The notes beneath the pieces were generated by a model that saw only the letters and a list, made by a program, of their open reading frames with translations, ran no database searches and was not told the origin of the DNA. Source: Siphonodentalium dalli (Eukaryota; Mollusca; Scaphopoda; Gadilida; Siphonodentaliidae). From it: a stretch of DNA of 64,000 nt. Position 1 is the first letter of the stretch; every line of letters begins with the position of its first letter. The stretch is taken from assembly GCA_032622095.1 (NCBI GenBank), contig CP136069.1:129375123-129439122 (forward strand), read 5' to 3'. Shown here piece by piece: positions 9,806 to 22,726 of this stretch. A program made the position numbers and the translations under genes.

Positions 9806-10072
9806 TAATATAAAATTACATGTATGATTGAGATAGCGTTCATTGCTGAATAATGAGTATTTACAACAAGGGTGAGCGTGGAAGGGTTTGTCAGTGGTAA
9901 ATCTTCTTATACTGTAGGGAAGTCTGACATTCGAATATGTGTTTAATGTTGGGGCTAAGCTAATTATGTACGCGTGCCTGAAAATATACGTATTATTAAA
10001 TCACCCCAAAAAGGTGAGGGTGCCTGGGTGACTCATACTTGTTGGGCCATGTCAATAACAAGGTCAGTGATT

Positions 10073-11790
10073 TCAAGTTGTTACTCTGCACGATTTACAT
10101 TCTCGAATTTTACATATAGTATCATTACTATATTGTGATAATAGATTATTGGTGATAGACTTTTTGAATTGTGTTTTATTTGGAGAATTTCTGAGCGAAG
10201 CGTTCAAACAGTTCCATACATTGGGGAAAGCGTGTTTTGGAAGTATTAGTGAGAAATTTGTTCTCGGTTTTGTCATCATCAAGTTTCCGGCTTGTCTAGT
10301 TGTAGATATGGGTGTATATTTGAATGTTTTTTCGAATGATGATGGGAGAGTTTTATTTTTCCAATTGTACATAAATAATGCGATTTGGAGATGATATAGA
10401 TCGTGCAGTTTGAGGATCTTTTCCTTCTTAAAAAGTGGTTCGGTATGGCTACGATATTTCGTCTTGCATATAATGCGTAGATATAGCTTTCTTTTGAAAC
10501 TTAAATAATGATCCTGTTATAGTTGCATGGACCCATATTATTAAGCCGTACATGAGATGACTGTGAATGAGAGCGAAATAAAGGGTTTTGAGTGCGTTTT
10601 TGGGGAGAAATCGTTTTGCCATGTTTAAGCAATATGTTGCATGAGAAATTGTTTTTGTCATCATGGATATATGATACTTGAATGTGAGGTTCTCGTCTAT
10701 GATCACTCCGAGAAATTTAAGAGTTTTTCTTTGTATTGGTTTCCAACACGGGTAAGTTCTTTACGATTCAGTTGTATCCTTATATCGTTCCATTTTGAGT
10801 CATTGTTTTGGGGGTGTATGAGCATGTATTTACTCTTAGACTCATTAATTGATAAGTTGTTGCTGCAACACCATCTAAAAAGTTTTTCTAGTTCTCCGTT
10901 AATTGTATTCTGCATCTTGCCACAGTTATTTCCTGATGTACACATAGTAGTGTCATCGGCGAATGAGAGGAGTTTAATGGACGTACATTTCGGCATGTCA
11001 TTAACGTAAACTAAAAATAACAAGGGTCCAAGAATACCCTTGTGCTACACCATATTTCATTGCCAACATTCCAGAGTTAACTCCATTAATATTAACATAC
11101 TGTTTTCGTTCCGATAGGTAGCTTTTAAACCATTCGTATGCTAAGCCGCGTATTCCATTGTGCTTTAATTTGTGGAGTAAAATATCATGATTAATTGTGT
11201 CAAATGCCTTTGATAGCTGGTCTATGAAGACAGCCAATGTTGAGTCACGGGTTTTTTTTGTCGTTGCTATTCGCAACTTCTTCTAGAAGGTGGATCAGGG
11301 GGTGGACAGTAGAGTGGTTTTTACGAAAACCATATTGGTTTTCGTGTAGTATATAATGCTTGGTCAAAAAAGATGATAGCCGCTGATACATTAGTTTTCC
11401 CAGCATTTTGGAGAATGCTGGTAAAATACTGATGGGTCTGTAGTTCTCAATTCGATCGAGATCACCGTTTTTATAGATTGGCACGATTTTTGAAATTATC
11501 ATTTGCTCTGGCACAACACCTTGTGTGAAGGAAAGATTGAAAATATGGGTTAGCGGGTCGACGGTTTCATTAATTGTTCGTTTCATTAACTTTACAGAAA
11601 CATTATTGAAGTCCGTAGATGACTTGCTGGATAAATTTGAACTCAACTTGAGCACTTCATCTGAATTTGTAGGAAACATGAAGAAATTCGATTTGTTGTT
11701 ATTCGATAAGTAAGTTGTAAAGTCCAAACCTGGTCGAGGTGAAATTGAGCTATTAATTTTTCGACCTATGTCTGAAAAGTAGTTGTCGAT
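10073..11790 (-). pseudogene. Non-LTR retrotransposon RT, frameshifted and 5'-truncated
   Basis: In minus-strand order: 11727-11245 carries NYRPISILPAFSKMLGKLMY and ENQYGFRKNHST (RT fingers). 11276-11001 carries IDQLSKAFDTINHDILLHKL with the first catalytic Asp. 11023-10703 carries LFLVYVNDM and the catalytic box SFADDT. 10706-10449 carries the thumb, and 10372-10073 the C-terminal tail. The pieces lie in different frames, with breaks near 11260, 11010, 10705 and 10400, so the element is inactive. The motifs place it in the CR1/Jockey-like group of non-LTR elements; the exact clade is uncertain. The endonuclease domain and ORF1 are missing, and homology ends before the tandem repeat at 11935. 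Confidence 0.9.
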
Positions 11791-11929
11791 ATTGGGTCGG
11801 TTATTTTCGTGGTTCCATTTACTAGGAATTCAGTTGGAATTTTAAGTGTGTCATGCAGTGTCATGAGCCATCTTTAATGCGTCTTTCAATATTGACCATG
11901 TTCGTCTCATGTTAGATTGGTTTTCTTTT

Positions 11930-12905
11930 AGTGCATGACCGAGCAGAGCGAAAACTGGGATTTCACAGGAAGTTTTGTCTCGCCCTACTTAAGACGTTGC
12001 CATGGTCATTTGCCAGATTTCCCTGACCGAGCAGAGCGGGAATTTCTATTTGACCCACTTTTTGGAACTCGACCCAAAAACTTTTCGGCCCAAAAAGTTC
12101 GGCCCAGGTGGCCATTTTTTAATATGTGACAGTTTGCCACATTTTCCGAAATTTTCCCGACGAGCAGAGCGAAAACTGGGATTCGACCCACTTTTCCGGA
12201 CTCGACCCAAATTTTTTTCGGCCCAAAATTTTTGGCCGAGGTGGCCATTTATGACCCCGCACTTGTTTCGGCCAATTTCCGTTAATTTTCGGACTTTGCC
12301 TAATTTCGTGCATTTTTGAATTTAAAAAAAAAAAAAAAATTCACAGGAAATTTTGTCTCGCCCTACTTAAGACGTTGTCATGGTAATTTCCGTTCATTTT
12401 CGGACTTTGCCTAATTTCGTGCATTTTTGAACTTTTTTTTCACAGGAAGTTTTGTCTCGCCCTACTTAAGACGTTGCCATGGTCATTTGCCACATTTTCC
12501 TGACCGAGCAGAGCGGGAATTTCTATTTGACACACTTTTTGGAACTCGAGCCATAAAGTTCGGCCCAGGTGGCCATTTTTTAATATGTGACAGTTTGCCA
12601 CATTTTCCGAAATTGTCCCGACCGAGCAGAGCGAAAACTGGGATTCGACCCACTTTTTCGGACTCGACCCAAAAAAAATTCGGCCCAAAAGTTTTGGCCG
12701 AGGTGGCCATTTATGACCCCGCACTTGTTTCGGCCAATTTCCGTTCATTTTCGGACTTTGCCTAATTTCGTGCATTTTTGAATTTAAAAAAAAAAAAAAA
12801 TTCACAGGAAATTTTGTCTCGCCCTACTTAAGACGTTGTCATGGTAATTTGCCACATTTTCCCAAATTTTTGGAATAAGGAATAAGTAACGAAATTCACG
12901 CTGCT
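11930..12905 (+). repeat. Tandem repeat of alternating long and short units
   Basis: The block TTTTGTCTCGCCCTACTTAA recurs at about 11970, 12350, 12445 and 12810, so unit lengths alternate near 375, 98 and 362 bp. Each long unit contains two CGAGCAGAGCG... sub-blocks and GGCCCAGGTGGCCATTT or GGCCGAGGTGGCCATTT. Short ORFs here on both strands are translations of the repeat and not genes. Confidence 0.85.
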
Positions 12906-13257
12906 TAGATTAGGAGCAAAATATATATATTACATCATTATATTATGGAACATAATATGCCAGTGTACTGGCAGAGAAGTTTCCACCAAACCATGAACAA
13001 GACAGTCAATGACTGTATGGTCGCTCACCAGACTGTAAAGACGGAGAATACTGGGACTCTGAAGACTACAATAGTCAGTACGTTGTTATAACAAAATTAG
13101 TCTTTCAAAATTTAAATTTAAAAAAAAAAAATTTATCAATAAGTAAAACCTAAGTTTTTTTTAACCTTATTGAAAATTATCTATTTATTTGTTGTTAAAT
13201 GAAGCAAGGAGTTAAATCTAAAAAATTAAATCTAAATTGTTTTATTTTTTTAAAAGA

Positions 13258-13592
13258 TAATGACCCTGTCTCCGCCCATGTTTGCCCAGTGATCCCATGT
13301 TAACAGATCTGAACCCCAGAAAACCAAGGACCCTCCATGCCAAATATAAGCTTAATGGTTCTTGACAAGAAGTTGTTTTACGACTTACTCTGGAGGAAAA
13401 GAGTTATGGCCCTGGCTTTGCAACTATTTGACTTGGTGACCTCATTTTAGTCATCTAGGCAACATCCACACCAAATGTGAACCCATTCAGTCTTATGGGT
13501 CTGGAGAAGAAGATGTTTAAACAATTTTTGATGAAAGGGCGGATGATGGCCGATGAGCTCCACAGGAGATTATGCCTCAGGTGAGCTTAAAA
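13258..13592 (+). repeat. Dispersed repeat ending in GGTGAGCTTAAAA (copy a)
   Basis: A stretch of the family whose copies contain GAGTTATGGCCCTGGCTTYG, TATTTGACCCAGTGACC and AACCCATTCGGTCTTATGG and close with GAGACTTCGTCTCAGGTGAG followed by CTAAAAA. This copy is diverged at its end. No ORF. Confidence 0.6.
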
Positions 13593-14342
13593 CTATAATC
13601 ACGGGAACCGATATATTAGTACCAAACTTGAACTCACCAACTCAAATAGTTTGTCCTATGGAGGGGGTTAAAGTTTTTGGAGTGAGTGGCTAATTCTTAA
13701 ACTTATAAAGTTGTCTCTATTAGAAACAGTCTCAATCAACAAATGGTGGTCACACAAACTACAGAACCATTCATAGGGTGAAATTAATTCACTGAAAGGA
13801 AGTGTTAAAACTGTATAAACAACATATTTTCACTGACCCACCACTTAGTAGAGACCAAATGCTCCTGGGAATACATTTGACATTCAATTTCAAAACTAAT
13901 TACCAAAACAAAACACTGGCTGGAGAGAGCTGTGTGTGCTTGACCCAATTGTTGATACAACTGTCAGATTTGACATGTGGATAATTATCAACAGAGCAGA
14001 CTGGTATTTTCACTGTAAGAGATCATATCCTAGCATATACACAGGGTGTAATGCATTGTGACTGTGAAAGATATTTAAAACATGTGTTTGAGAACAGGGA
14101 TGCTGGAAGCACCAATGACCTGTTAGATGGTGGTTTATTTTTTATTGCAATAAGGCATCAGACTGCTGTCAAATTTTGCCAAGAATATTTCTATCTGAAG
14201 AATATGGATGAGGGTGAGAGGGTTCTTTAATATTTGTGTCTACTTTAAAAAAAATATATTATTGAAATAAATAAAAAAAATATTCAATTTAAATTTTTTT
14301 TTTTTAATTGATCTGATTGATCAAGGAGTTCAATAAAAAAAA

Positions 14343-15560
14343 ATTGTTATGAGTTATGTCGCTGGCTCCACTCACATTTGACCCAGTGACCTCATTTGAA
14401 CAAATCTGAACCCATTCGACCCGATGGTACAAGAGAAGAAATCGTTTTAAGAAATACTATGGAGGGAAAGAGTTATGGCCCTGTCTTCGCAACTATTTGA
14501 CCCAGTGACCCCATTTCAACAAATCTGAATCTAAGTCATGTAGGGACCATCTATACCAAATCTAAGCTAAATAGGTCCAATGGTTTTTTCGAAGAAAGTG
14601 TTTTTTTAAAAGAGTTATGTCCCTGGCTCCGCCCCTATTTAACCCAGTGACCCCATTTGAACAAATCTGAATCTCAGTCATGTAGGGACCCTCTATACCA
14701 AATCTAAGCTAAATAGGCCCAATGGTTTTTGAGAAGAAAGTGTTTTAAGAATTACCATGGAGGGAAAGAGTTATGGCCCTGGTTTCGCAACTATCTGACT
14801 TGGAGACCTCATTTTAACAAATCTGATTAACAGTTACCTAGGGAACATCCACAAACAATATGAACCCATTCGGTCCAATGGAACTTTAGAAGAAGATGTT
14901 CAAAGAATTGTTGATGGACGGACGTACGGACGACGGACGAGTAGTGATGACTATAGCTCCACCGGAGACTTCGTCTCATGTGAGCTAAAAATCAAGGTCA
15001 AAATGCAAAAATGTTAATTTTTTTTAGAGTTATGTCCCTGGCTCTGCCCCTATTTGACCCAGTGACTCATTTGAACAAATCTGAATCCCAGTCACCCAAG
15101 GTCTCTCTGTACCAAATATAAGCTAAATCGGCCAAATATTTTTTTAGAAGAAGTCATTGTAAGAATTACTATGAGTTATGGCCCTGGTTTCTCAACTAAT
15201 TGACCGGGTGACCTTATTTTAACAAATCTGAACACCAGTCACCCAAGGACCCTCCATACCAAATATTAGCTAAATCGGCCCAATGGTACTGAACAAGAAG
15301 TCGTTGTAAGAATTACTATGGAGGAATAGAGTTATGGCCCTGGCTTCGCAACTATTTGACACAGTGACCTCATTTGAACAAATCTAAATGAGAGTCACCT
15401 AGGGAACATCCACACCAAATATGAACCAATTCGGTCTTCCGGTTTCAGAGGAGAAGATGTTCAAAGAATTGTTGACGGACGGATGGACGGCTCTACAGAT
15501 GGACGGACAAGGAGTGATGACTATAGCTCCACCGGAGACTTCGTCTCAGGTGAGCTAAAA
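14343..15560 (+). repeat. Two tandem copies of the GGTGAGCTAAAAA-ending repeat
   Basis: The first copy runs to about 14992 and the second to about 15560. Both end with CGGACGACGGACGAG-like sequence, GATGACTATAGCTCCACCGG and AGGTGAGCTAAAAA or ATGTGAGCTAAAAA. Internally each is built of sub-repeats of the TTTGACCCAGTGACC block. Further copies are at 42050-42600 and 43000-43378. Confidence 0.7.
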
Positions 15561-16392
15561 AGTTTCCCTGAGAGTTCACCCTATTGTTTTTCTCTGAATG
15601 CAACGTGCCGCTTTGTGCATACAGTAATGCCCAAAGTAATTGACCACTTAACCACAGCAGAATTATGGGTAATTTTTCATGATTTAGTTGGAAATATGGC
15701 TTGTTGCCATTCATGGTAAAGCTCTCTTGGGCATTACCGTAGCTGAAATACATAATAAAGAGTTGAATCATTTAACTTAAAGATGGTCCATCTCTTCCGA
15801 TAATAAGTTGTATATAGTTCTCTGGGTATTAAACAATAGATATGAATCGAAGACCATTTCCGGAAATGCTTCTATCAATTAATATTGATTTCAAATTTTC
15901 TGGTATAATACATGCAATAAATTGGGACATTTTTGCGGACATTTTTTTTTTTTGAACAGATCGGCCATGAAACTTCAGGTGATCTCATTCTCCTGTTTGC
16001 TTCGCTCTGAACATTTCCATGATTCCTTTTATAGTTTCATATTTTTCAGGCCTCCTACTCGATCCCCACCCATGAAATACTACTAAATTTTTACTGTTAT
16101 CTGCTATGGCCTAATTATAGGAAAAGGGGGCACAAGTACAAATAGAAATTGTGAATGTTAATTTAATAGCTCAGTCAATTACATATATTGCACATTGTTA
16201 GAGGACATTACAACTAATATAACAAAAATATATTTAACAAATTAACAATATGTAAATAATATAGAATGTGTAGATGACAAAATAATCTTGGACTCTGAAT
16301 AAATATATTATAGTGCACTATGTTTAAAATAGACTCATGGCATCTGGGATATGACTCAAGGTTCTTCAATTTTGTGGGGTACATGTATGTAC
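15561..16392. other. No gene seen
   Basis: AT-rich sequence without a recognisable coding region or assigned repeat. Part of it (about 15780-15960) resembles 18740-19060, for example AATATGAGTTGAAGAC versus ATATGAATCGAAGACC, so it is probably a dispersed repeat. Confidence 0.4.
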
Positions 16393-17000
16393 TTAAAGAT
16401 GCACAATCCGATTAAATGCCCCTAAATTATTATTTCTTTGGCTTTGGGGGTAAAAAATATTTGATACGAGTCCAGGAACCTTTTTGAAATCTGTTATTTT
16501 CACCACCGCGAATATTTGGGGGCCTGGCAAAAATCAGGTGACTTCTTACAGACATAGTACAGACATGCGCGCGCATGCCATTACAAGATGTCATGCAAGG
16601 TCGTGGCTCCATGTGTGGTCAGTAGCAACCTATTCATTTCGGAATTAATAATTGTGATTATTTATGATTCGGTAAATCATGTTTGATCCATGTTATATGA
16701 CACCATGCTGGCTACACGTAATACTATGTGTTTACATTCGTGACAACACTTGTTGGGTAATTCCAATTTGAATTATGAATAACCATATATGAATTTTGTA
16801 AACCACACCCGCTCACCTCCAAACTGCCAAGAAAAACCATAATTGTAGGACTTTTACGGCAAATATGATATCATGATTTGTATTGTTGTGAGTGTTTATT
16901 GGTAATAAACTAATTTCTATAACTAAATCGGCTTTCAGTGAAATTCAATTGTTGTTGTAACTGGATATGGGAATCATCGAATCGGATTGTGTACCTTTAA
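16393..17000. mobile_element. TTAA MITE family II
   Basis: TTAA, then an AAGATGCACAATCCGATTAA-like left end; right end GAATCGGATTGTGTACCTTTAA. About 600 bp. Internal blocks TTTCTTTGGCTTTGGGGGTA and GTTGTTGTAACTGGATATGG are shared with the other family II copies. Confidence 0.7.
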
Positions 17001-17278
17001 GTAATTTTATTGTTTACCTTTACTCAATCAAATCATTAAGGTTACTAAATAATTGCATTTACACTCAGGTTCCACTCCTCCTTGGCTTGTGGCTGTTCAA
17101 CCACAGCGTGCTTGGATGACAATCTAAAATTAAATTTCAATATAAAATCTGATAATAAAAAAATCTTTATATCCATAGAGGAGATAGATGCTAGTTTACA
17201 TGATAGTTTTGACATAACAGCTTCTCATAATCATATAAATGCTAATAATGTGAGACTGTCTTGACTCATAAATATAAT

Positions 17279-17770
17279 ACTAGCCGATGAGCCCGACGTT
17301 GTCCGGGCTATTCAAAAACCAAATTTCAAGTCGTCGCACGGGCTCGGCGACCCGATAAAATTCGTATCCGGGGCAAGATACATTCACATAGCAAATTTCA
17401 AGTCGATAGCTCCACCCGTTTCCGAGATCTGGTCTGCGCATGCGCGAAGCTGGCGTCGCACGGGCTCGGCGACCCGATAAAATTTGTATCCGGGGCAAGA
17501 TACATTCACATAGCAAATTTCAAGTCGATAGCTCCACCCGTTTCCGAGATCTCGTCTGCGCATGCGCGAAGCTGGCGTCGCACAGGCTCGGCGACCCTAT
17601 AAAATTCGTATTCGGGGCAAGATACATTCACATACCAAATTTCAAGTCGATAGCTCCACCTGTTTCTGAGATCTCGTCTGCGCATGCTCGCCAATACGAC
17701 AACGACCACCGCCTGGTCAAACTACACACACGTACCAAGTTTCGGACGAGAATCGTAGATTTGTATTAAT

Positions 17771-17804
<34 letters not shown>

Positions 17805-17830
17805 GGTCTTCAAAATATATATGAGATAAA
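17279..17830 (+). repeat. Short interspersed-type repeat with three 121-bp units and CAGA tail
   Basis: Begins ACTAGCCGATGAGCCCGACG, like the repeats at 1978, 55987 and 61811. A GTCGCACGGGCTCGGCGACC block repeats at about 17334, 17455 and 17577 (period 121-122 bp). It ends in (CAGA)n followed by ATATATATGAGATAAA. This architecture (conserved head, internal tandem units, short-repeat tail) is seen in non-autonomous retroelements. No polymerase III boxes were confirmed. Confidence 0.6.
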
Positions 17831-18367
17831 GGGTAGATAAATTTATTGTTACCATATATCAGTCGGTTAGTCTAAACCAGTGGAATGAATGGTTGAAGTT
17901 TCCTCTGAACGAAATATGACTGGCCCTATGCTTCCTGAGAAAACTGCAGCATTTGTATAGGGAAATCAAATCAGAAGCTAAATATTCCAGAGGATATATT
18001 TATATTCTGTCCAGAAATATAATTTCTCAAAGAGATTTAGCATTCCTTTTTTCAATTTTGACTCTCACTCTCTGTCTTTTCAACCAAACATACTAACAAG
18101 TGAAATTTTTATTGTGTATTATCAGATTTGGGAGAAGGAAGATGAGGTATCCCCCCACATACTAACTGTTATAATGGCCCAGTATGGCATAAGAAGGAAC
18201 ATTAAATGTGTAATAATAATCAAAAAGATTTGTACTGAAATACATTGCACAAGGTTTAACAATCCCAAAGAATCAACATGCATGTCTGTTCATCATGGCC
18301 TTTCCAAATATATCAAGAATTTTCTGTATTTTTTCTCAAGAGCTCAAGAAGATAATATTTCCAGACT

Positions 18368-18615
18368 TTAAAGGTACTCAATTATTGTTAATAGTAACCA
18401 CTTGATATTAGAGTTATCCATCTTACACCCACAATTTGTCCGTTTGAGCATGTGGAAGTGGACCACAATCTCCAAAATTAACAAATTTCAAAAATTGATA
18501 TCTGATCACTCTGAGCTTTGAAGGGTGGGTTCCTCGACTCGAATCAAATATTTTTTACCCCCGAAGCCAAAGAAATAGTAATTTAGGAGTGCTTAATCGG
18601 ATTGAGTATCTTTAA
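18368..18615. mobile_element. TTAA MITE family II, half copy
   Basis: TTAAAGGTACTCAAT at the left, then CCACTTGATATTAGAGTTAT and the standard right end ATCGGATTGAGTATCTTTAA. The left arm of the foldback is missing. Confidence 0.7.
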
Positions 18616-19162
18616 GTGGCAAAAAATATTGATAGGAATGTTGAAAAATCATAGAATTACATGAATACCACTGGAACAGGTATTGCTGTCATGTTTTAAA
18701 TCATGAAGATGGAGAACTGTGATCTTTTAAAGATGAATTATCTCTTCCTAAACACGTTTTATATAGTTCCGAGGAATAAAATAATAAATATGAGTTGAAG
18801 ACACCTGTCTGGAAACGCTTCTATCAATTTATATCGATTTTATATCAATATTCTCTTATATAGTGCGATAATAAAGCGGGACATATATTCGTTACTATTT
18901 TTAGAATATACAGTAAAAAGACGTCCAGGCAATCTTAGATAGAGATAGAGTTCTCTCACTTTCTACACTCTGCGAACCGTAAAATGTCACAAATTAATCG
19001 TATTTTTTTTACCAGAAAATTAGAAATAAAATCAATATTAATTAATAGAAGCATTTCCCGACAGGGGTCTTTGATTCATATCTATTATTTTATAACCAGG
19101 AAACTATATAAAACTTGTTATAGGAAGAGATAATCCATAATTAAGTGACATGGTTTTGCATA

Positions 19163-19566
19163 TTAAATGTACTCAATCCGATTAGACGCTCCTAAATTAC
19201 TATTTCTTTGGGGGTAAAAAATATTTGATTCGAGTCGAGGAACCCACCCTTCAAAGCTCAGAGTGATCAGATATCGATTTTTGAAGTTTGTTAATTTTTG
19301 GAGATCTGGTCCACTTGCACGTGCTCAAACAGACAAATTGCGGGTGTAAGATGGATAACTATAAAATCAAGTGGTTATTATTGTTAATAGTAACCACTTG
19401 ATTTTAGAGTAATCCATCTTACACATCTCCAAAAATAAACAAATTTCAAAAATCGATCACTCTGAGCTTTGAATGGTGGGTTCCTCGACTCGAATCAAAT
19501 ATTTTTTACCCCCAAAGCCAAAGAAATAGTAATTTATTAGCGTTTAATCGGATTGAGTACCTTTAA
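19163..19566. mobile_element. TTAA MITE family II, complete foldback
   Basis: TTAA-flanked. The left arm (ATGTACTCAATCCGATTAGA...) and the right arm (...ATCGGATTGAGTACCT) are inverted copies of each other along almost their whole length. They meet around 19378, where a short TTATTGTTAATAG spacer separates CAAGTGG from CCACTTG. It could form a hairpin of nearly 200 bp per arm. Confidence 0.85.
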
Positions 19567-19650
19567 TGACTAACATTTTGGTGCCAAGGATCTAGATATG
19601 TGGATTAAAGATTTGGGTTCCCACAATTTCCCAATGTTGATTTTGGCACC

Positions 19651-20105
19651 TTAAAGGTACTCAATCCGATTCGATGGTCCCCATATCATCAGATTCCAAC
19701 AATAACATTTTTTAAAATGCCGCTTCAGTTATCCGAATCGGTTAATCGCCCAGAAATGCTAACCACAGTCAACTATATTATAAAATTGCCCAAAAACCTG
19801 TTATTTATCAACATTTTGTTCAAGAAATATGGCCGGATTGTCAAATATCTAATACACAAAGCCACTTGATTTTAGAGTTATCCATACGTAATTTAATCAA
19901 GAAACAAATCGGAAATGCATGATCACTTCCATCTTATGGTCTGTACTATAGTTGACTGATACATTAACAGGAAAACCAAGCTTGAATGTCAAAACTGCCA
20001 AGAATTTTTTTTTATAACTAAATCGGCGAAATTATGGTGAAATTCCGTTGTTGTTCTTGTAACTGGATGATACAGGGACCATTAAATCGGATTATGTATC
20101 TTTAA
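19651..20105. mobile_element. TTAA MITE family II, subtype with GTTGTTG interior
   Basis: TTAAAGGTACTCAATCCGAT at the left and AAATCGGATTATGTATCTTT then AA at the right. Internal blocks GATGGTCCCCATATCATCAG and AACTGGATGATACAGGGACC form the inner parts of the inverted arms. Confidence 0.8.
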
Positions 20106-20560
20106 TGTTTCCTAAACTGGTCAACTGATCGATACCAAAAACTATACAGGTGAGGGGTGTGTCATCATAAACCTTCATATAAAATATGAATGCAATACAA
20201 TAAAAAATACTCAAAATTATCACGTCGGATAGCATGTGTGTGGATGGAAAAGTGTAAATTTTTCTGAACCAATCAACTGATCGATAACAAACATTATACA
20301 GGTGAGGGGTGTGTCATCATAAACCTGCATATACAATATGAACACTATACGATAAAAAAAATAATGAGTTATCGCTTGGATAGCATGCGTTTATGGATAT
20401 ACGGATGGAAGGACAGACTAGTTTATCCAGAAGTCGGCATTTTGTACCATATATGGTATGGGTACACATAAAAATGGAAAATAAAACAGGTGTACATGTA
20501 GTGTAATGCTCATGATTCATGAATACTTTACTTCACATGTAGAGTTTACACCATAGTGTA
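20106..20560 (+). repeat. Dispersed CCGATCGATACC repeat, two units
   Basis: Two units containing TCGATACCAAAAACTATACA and GTGAGGGGTGTGTCATCATA, at about 20130 and 20290. The repeat ends with a GTACCATATATGGTATGGGT palindrome, followed by ACATAAAAATG. Related units occur at 29810-31380, and the same terminal palindrome is near 31860. Confidence 0.65.
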
Positions 20561-20689
20561 GCAAACAAACATAGCCGCATTGCTCACTCTGGGCCCAAAA
20601 ATCTTTTTTCCAATTCTTTTTTTTTTTTTGTGGCCAAATTAAAAAAAATAAAAGGTCAGCAGACCACAGTGTCCCCCGAAAAAGTGGCA

Positions 20690-21190
20690 AGTCGATGCCG
20701 CTTTGTTGAAGAAATTAAAAAAAAATGTTGAAATTTTCTAAGTCAAAAAGGGTTAATAACTCCGTCAAAAAATAATTTTTCTGCCATCTATATACATGTT
20801 GCACATCTTCAATATATGGGCAACAATATTCTGAAGTTACAAATCTCTAGGATGAAAACTGTAGAAGTTGATTACACCATGAAGGTACCCTCATACAGAA
20901 AATTCTAAAAAATGTTGAAATATTCTAAGTCGAAAAGGGTTAATAACTCCGTCAAAAAATAATTTTTCCGTCATCTATATACATGTTGCACATCTTCAAT
21001 ATATGGGCAACAATATTCTGAAGTTTCAAATCTCTGGGATTAAATCTGTAGGAGGAGATGATTACACCATGAAGGTACTCAAAAGTGTGACGGACGGACG
21101 AACGGCTCGACGGCTCAACGGACGGACAGCTCAACGGACGGACCCCGTTTCTATAGTCCCCCAAAAATAAATTTTTCAGGGGACAAAAAA
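20690..21190 (+). repeat. Two 190-bp tandem units with GGACGGAC tail
   Basis: The block GGGTTAATAACTCCGTCAAA, followed by AAATAATTTTTC, occurs at about 20749 and 20938. Each is followed by ATACATGTTGCACATCTTCA. The tail is made of ACGGACGGAC-type repeats and ends at TCCCCCAAAAATAAATTTTT. Confidence 0.7.
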
Positions 21191-21199
21191 TTCTAAATG

Positions 21200-22715
21200 A
21201 AACCACATTTTCTGGTCTCACAATTAATGAATATTTTATTTAACATCTAACACTCTATATAATTATGTCCATACCTTTCCTATTCTTCTTTAATCCCACC
21301 ATTGTTACTTGACAATATACCACTACCCATCATCTACAATTCTTCCTTTTGACAGACTAAGGATTCATTAATGTTAATCCTCGTTACTGTTTTATTGCAT
21401 TTGCTAGCCCATTGTTTGATAGTGCACTGCCATGAGTACCTTTTGTTACCCATTAAGCTGTATCACCTAATCAATTAGCAGATGATCATATTATAAATCT
21501 GATTCTCATGTCGCTCCCATTACAAAATCAATTTGGGTTTTTTAATTAGATTTCCTATTTTGTGGTAAAAAAAACTTGGGCCAAATGAAATTTTTGTGGC
21601 CATTTAAAAAAAAAAATGGCCATTAGTCAATGTGGCCTATGACAGCATGAACCCTGCATATCCGGTAATGAAAGCTGTGTCAGATTGTGTGATATCAGAC
21701 TAGGTTGAAATAGATAATCTTTACTTCAGCTTTGCAGAATGGGAATGTGATGGTTTCCACCAAGTAATTTTAAGGCTTAACATACATAGTTTCAACATTT
21801 TAACTAGAACAATCTTTGTACATGTATTCTCAACAAAACAAATTTAAATAATAATTAATGATAAGTACTTGTGTTAGTGATACAAACTAAAAGCACACAA
21901 ACATAATAACATTATTCATATAAATAACAGTAAGTGGTCATCAGGACGAGGAAACTACATCTACACTCACGTCTATAACCCAAAGAGGTTTTGATTTTAA
22001 TTTTGTTTTAAAACATATATATCGTTTGTCTGATGGGATAAACTGGTACATGAGCTGTTGAAATTCACAATGCACATTCAAAAATCAGTACACTGTAATC
22101 GTTAAAAACTCATATATATAGACCTGATTTTGAACATCAACACATCTCAACCATTTCATAGATGTTCGTTAATTTGACATAATCCATTTCATTGGTAAGT
22201 ACAATAGCTCCTGCAGCAACAAGAAGTTTGCAACTCGGGAGCTGGCATAGCCCCATACAGTCTGAGTAAACTCATACCTAAATATTCATTACAACATTGA
22301 ATATTAGGTCTGACGGATAACATCGCTATCTCATTTCCAAGTCCTCGGGATTCCGTAATCTGATTGATTGCGTAAATTATTTTCCGTCCAATGAAACCGC
22401 ATGGGTTAATAAACAAGTGTTAGTGGGCGGAGACTCCCATAATGTCACCTCTAAATATAGTAACAGAGTCGGTATTTCTCCGATCGAAAGTGATGCTTGC
22501 AAATACAACAGAGACAGAAAAAATGGCTTCGAAATTATATATTCGGTACGATTCGGATAAATTTGAAGGATGTGCTTGACCTGATAGATAGGCCTGCGCA
22601 TGGTACCAACTTGGCCTCCCATAAATATAAATAGAACTCACTCATGTCCGTGTATTTGATTTACTTTATTGTAACATGGTTTGCAAATCAAATTATTTGT
22701 CGTAAAAAAGTCATC
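21200..22715. other. No confident gene
   Basis: Unassigned AT-rich sequence. ORFs on the minus strand between 22189 and 22641 overlap one another, show no motif and are not called as genes. Confidence 0.35.
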
Positions 22716-22726
22716 TGAAAGTTAAA

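Noticed and set aside
12006-12805. Long ORFs on both strands in the 12 kb tandem repeat
   Set aside because: Both strands are open over the same repeat, and the composition follows the repeat units.
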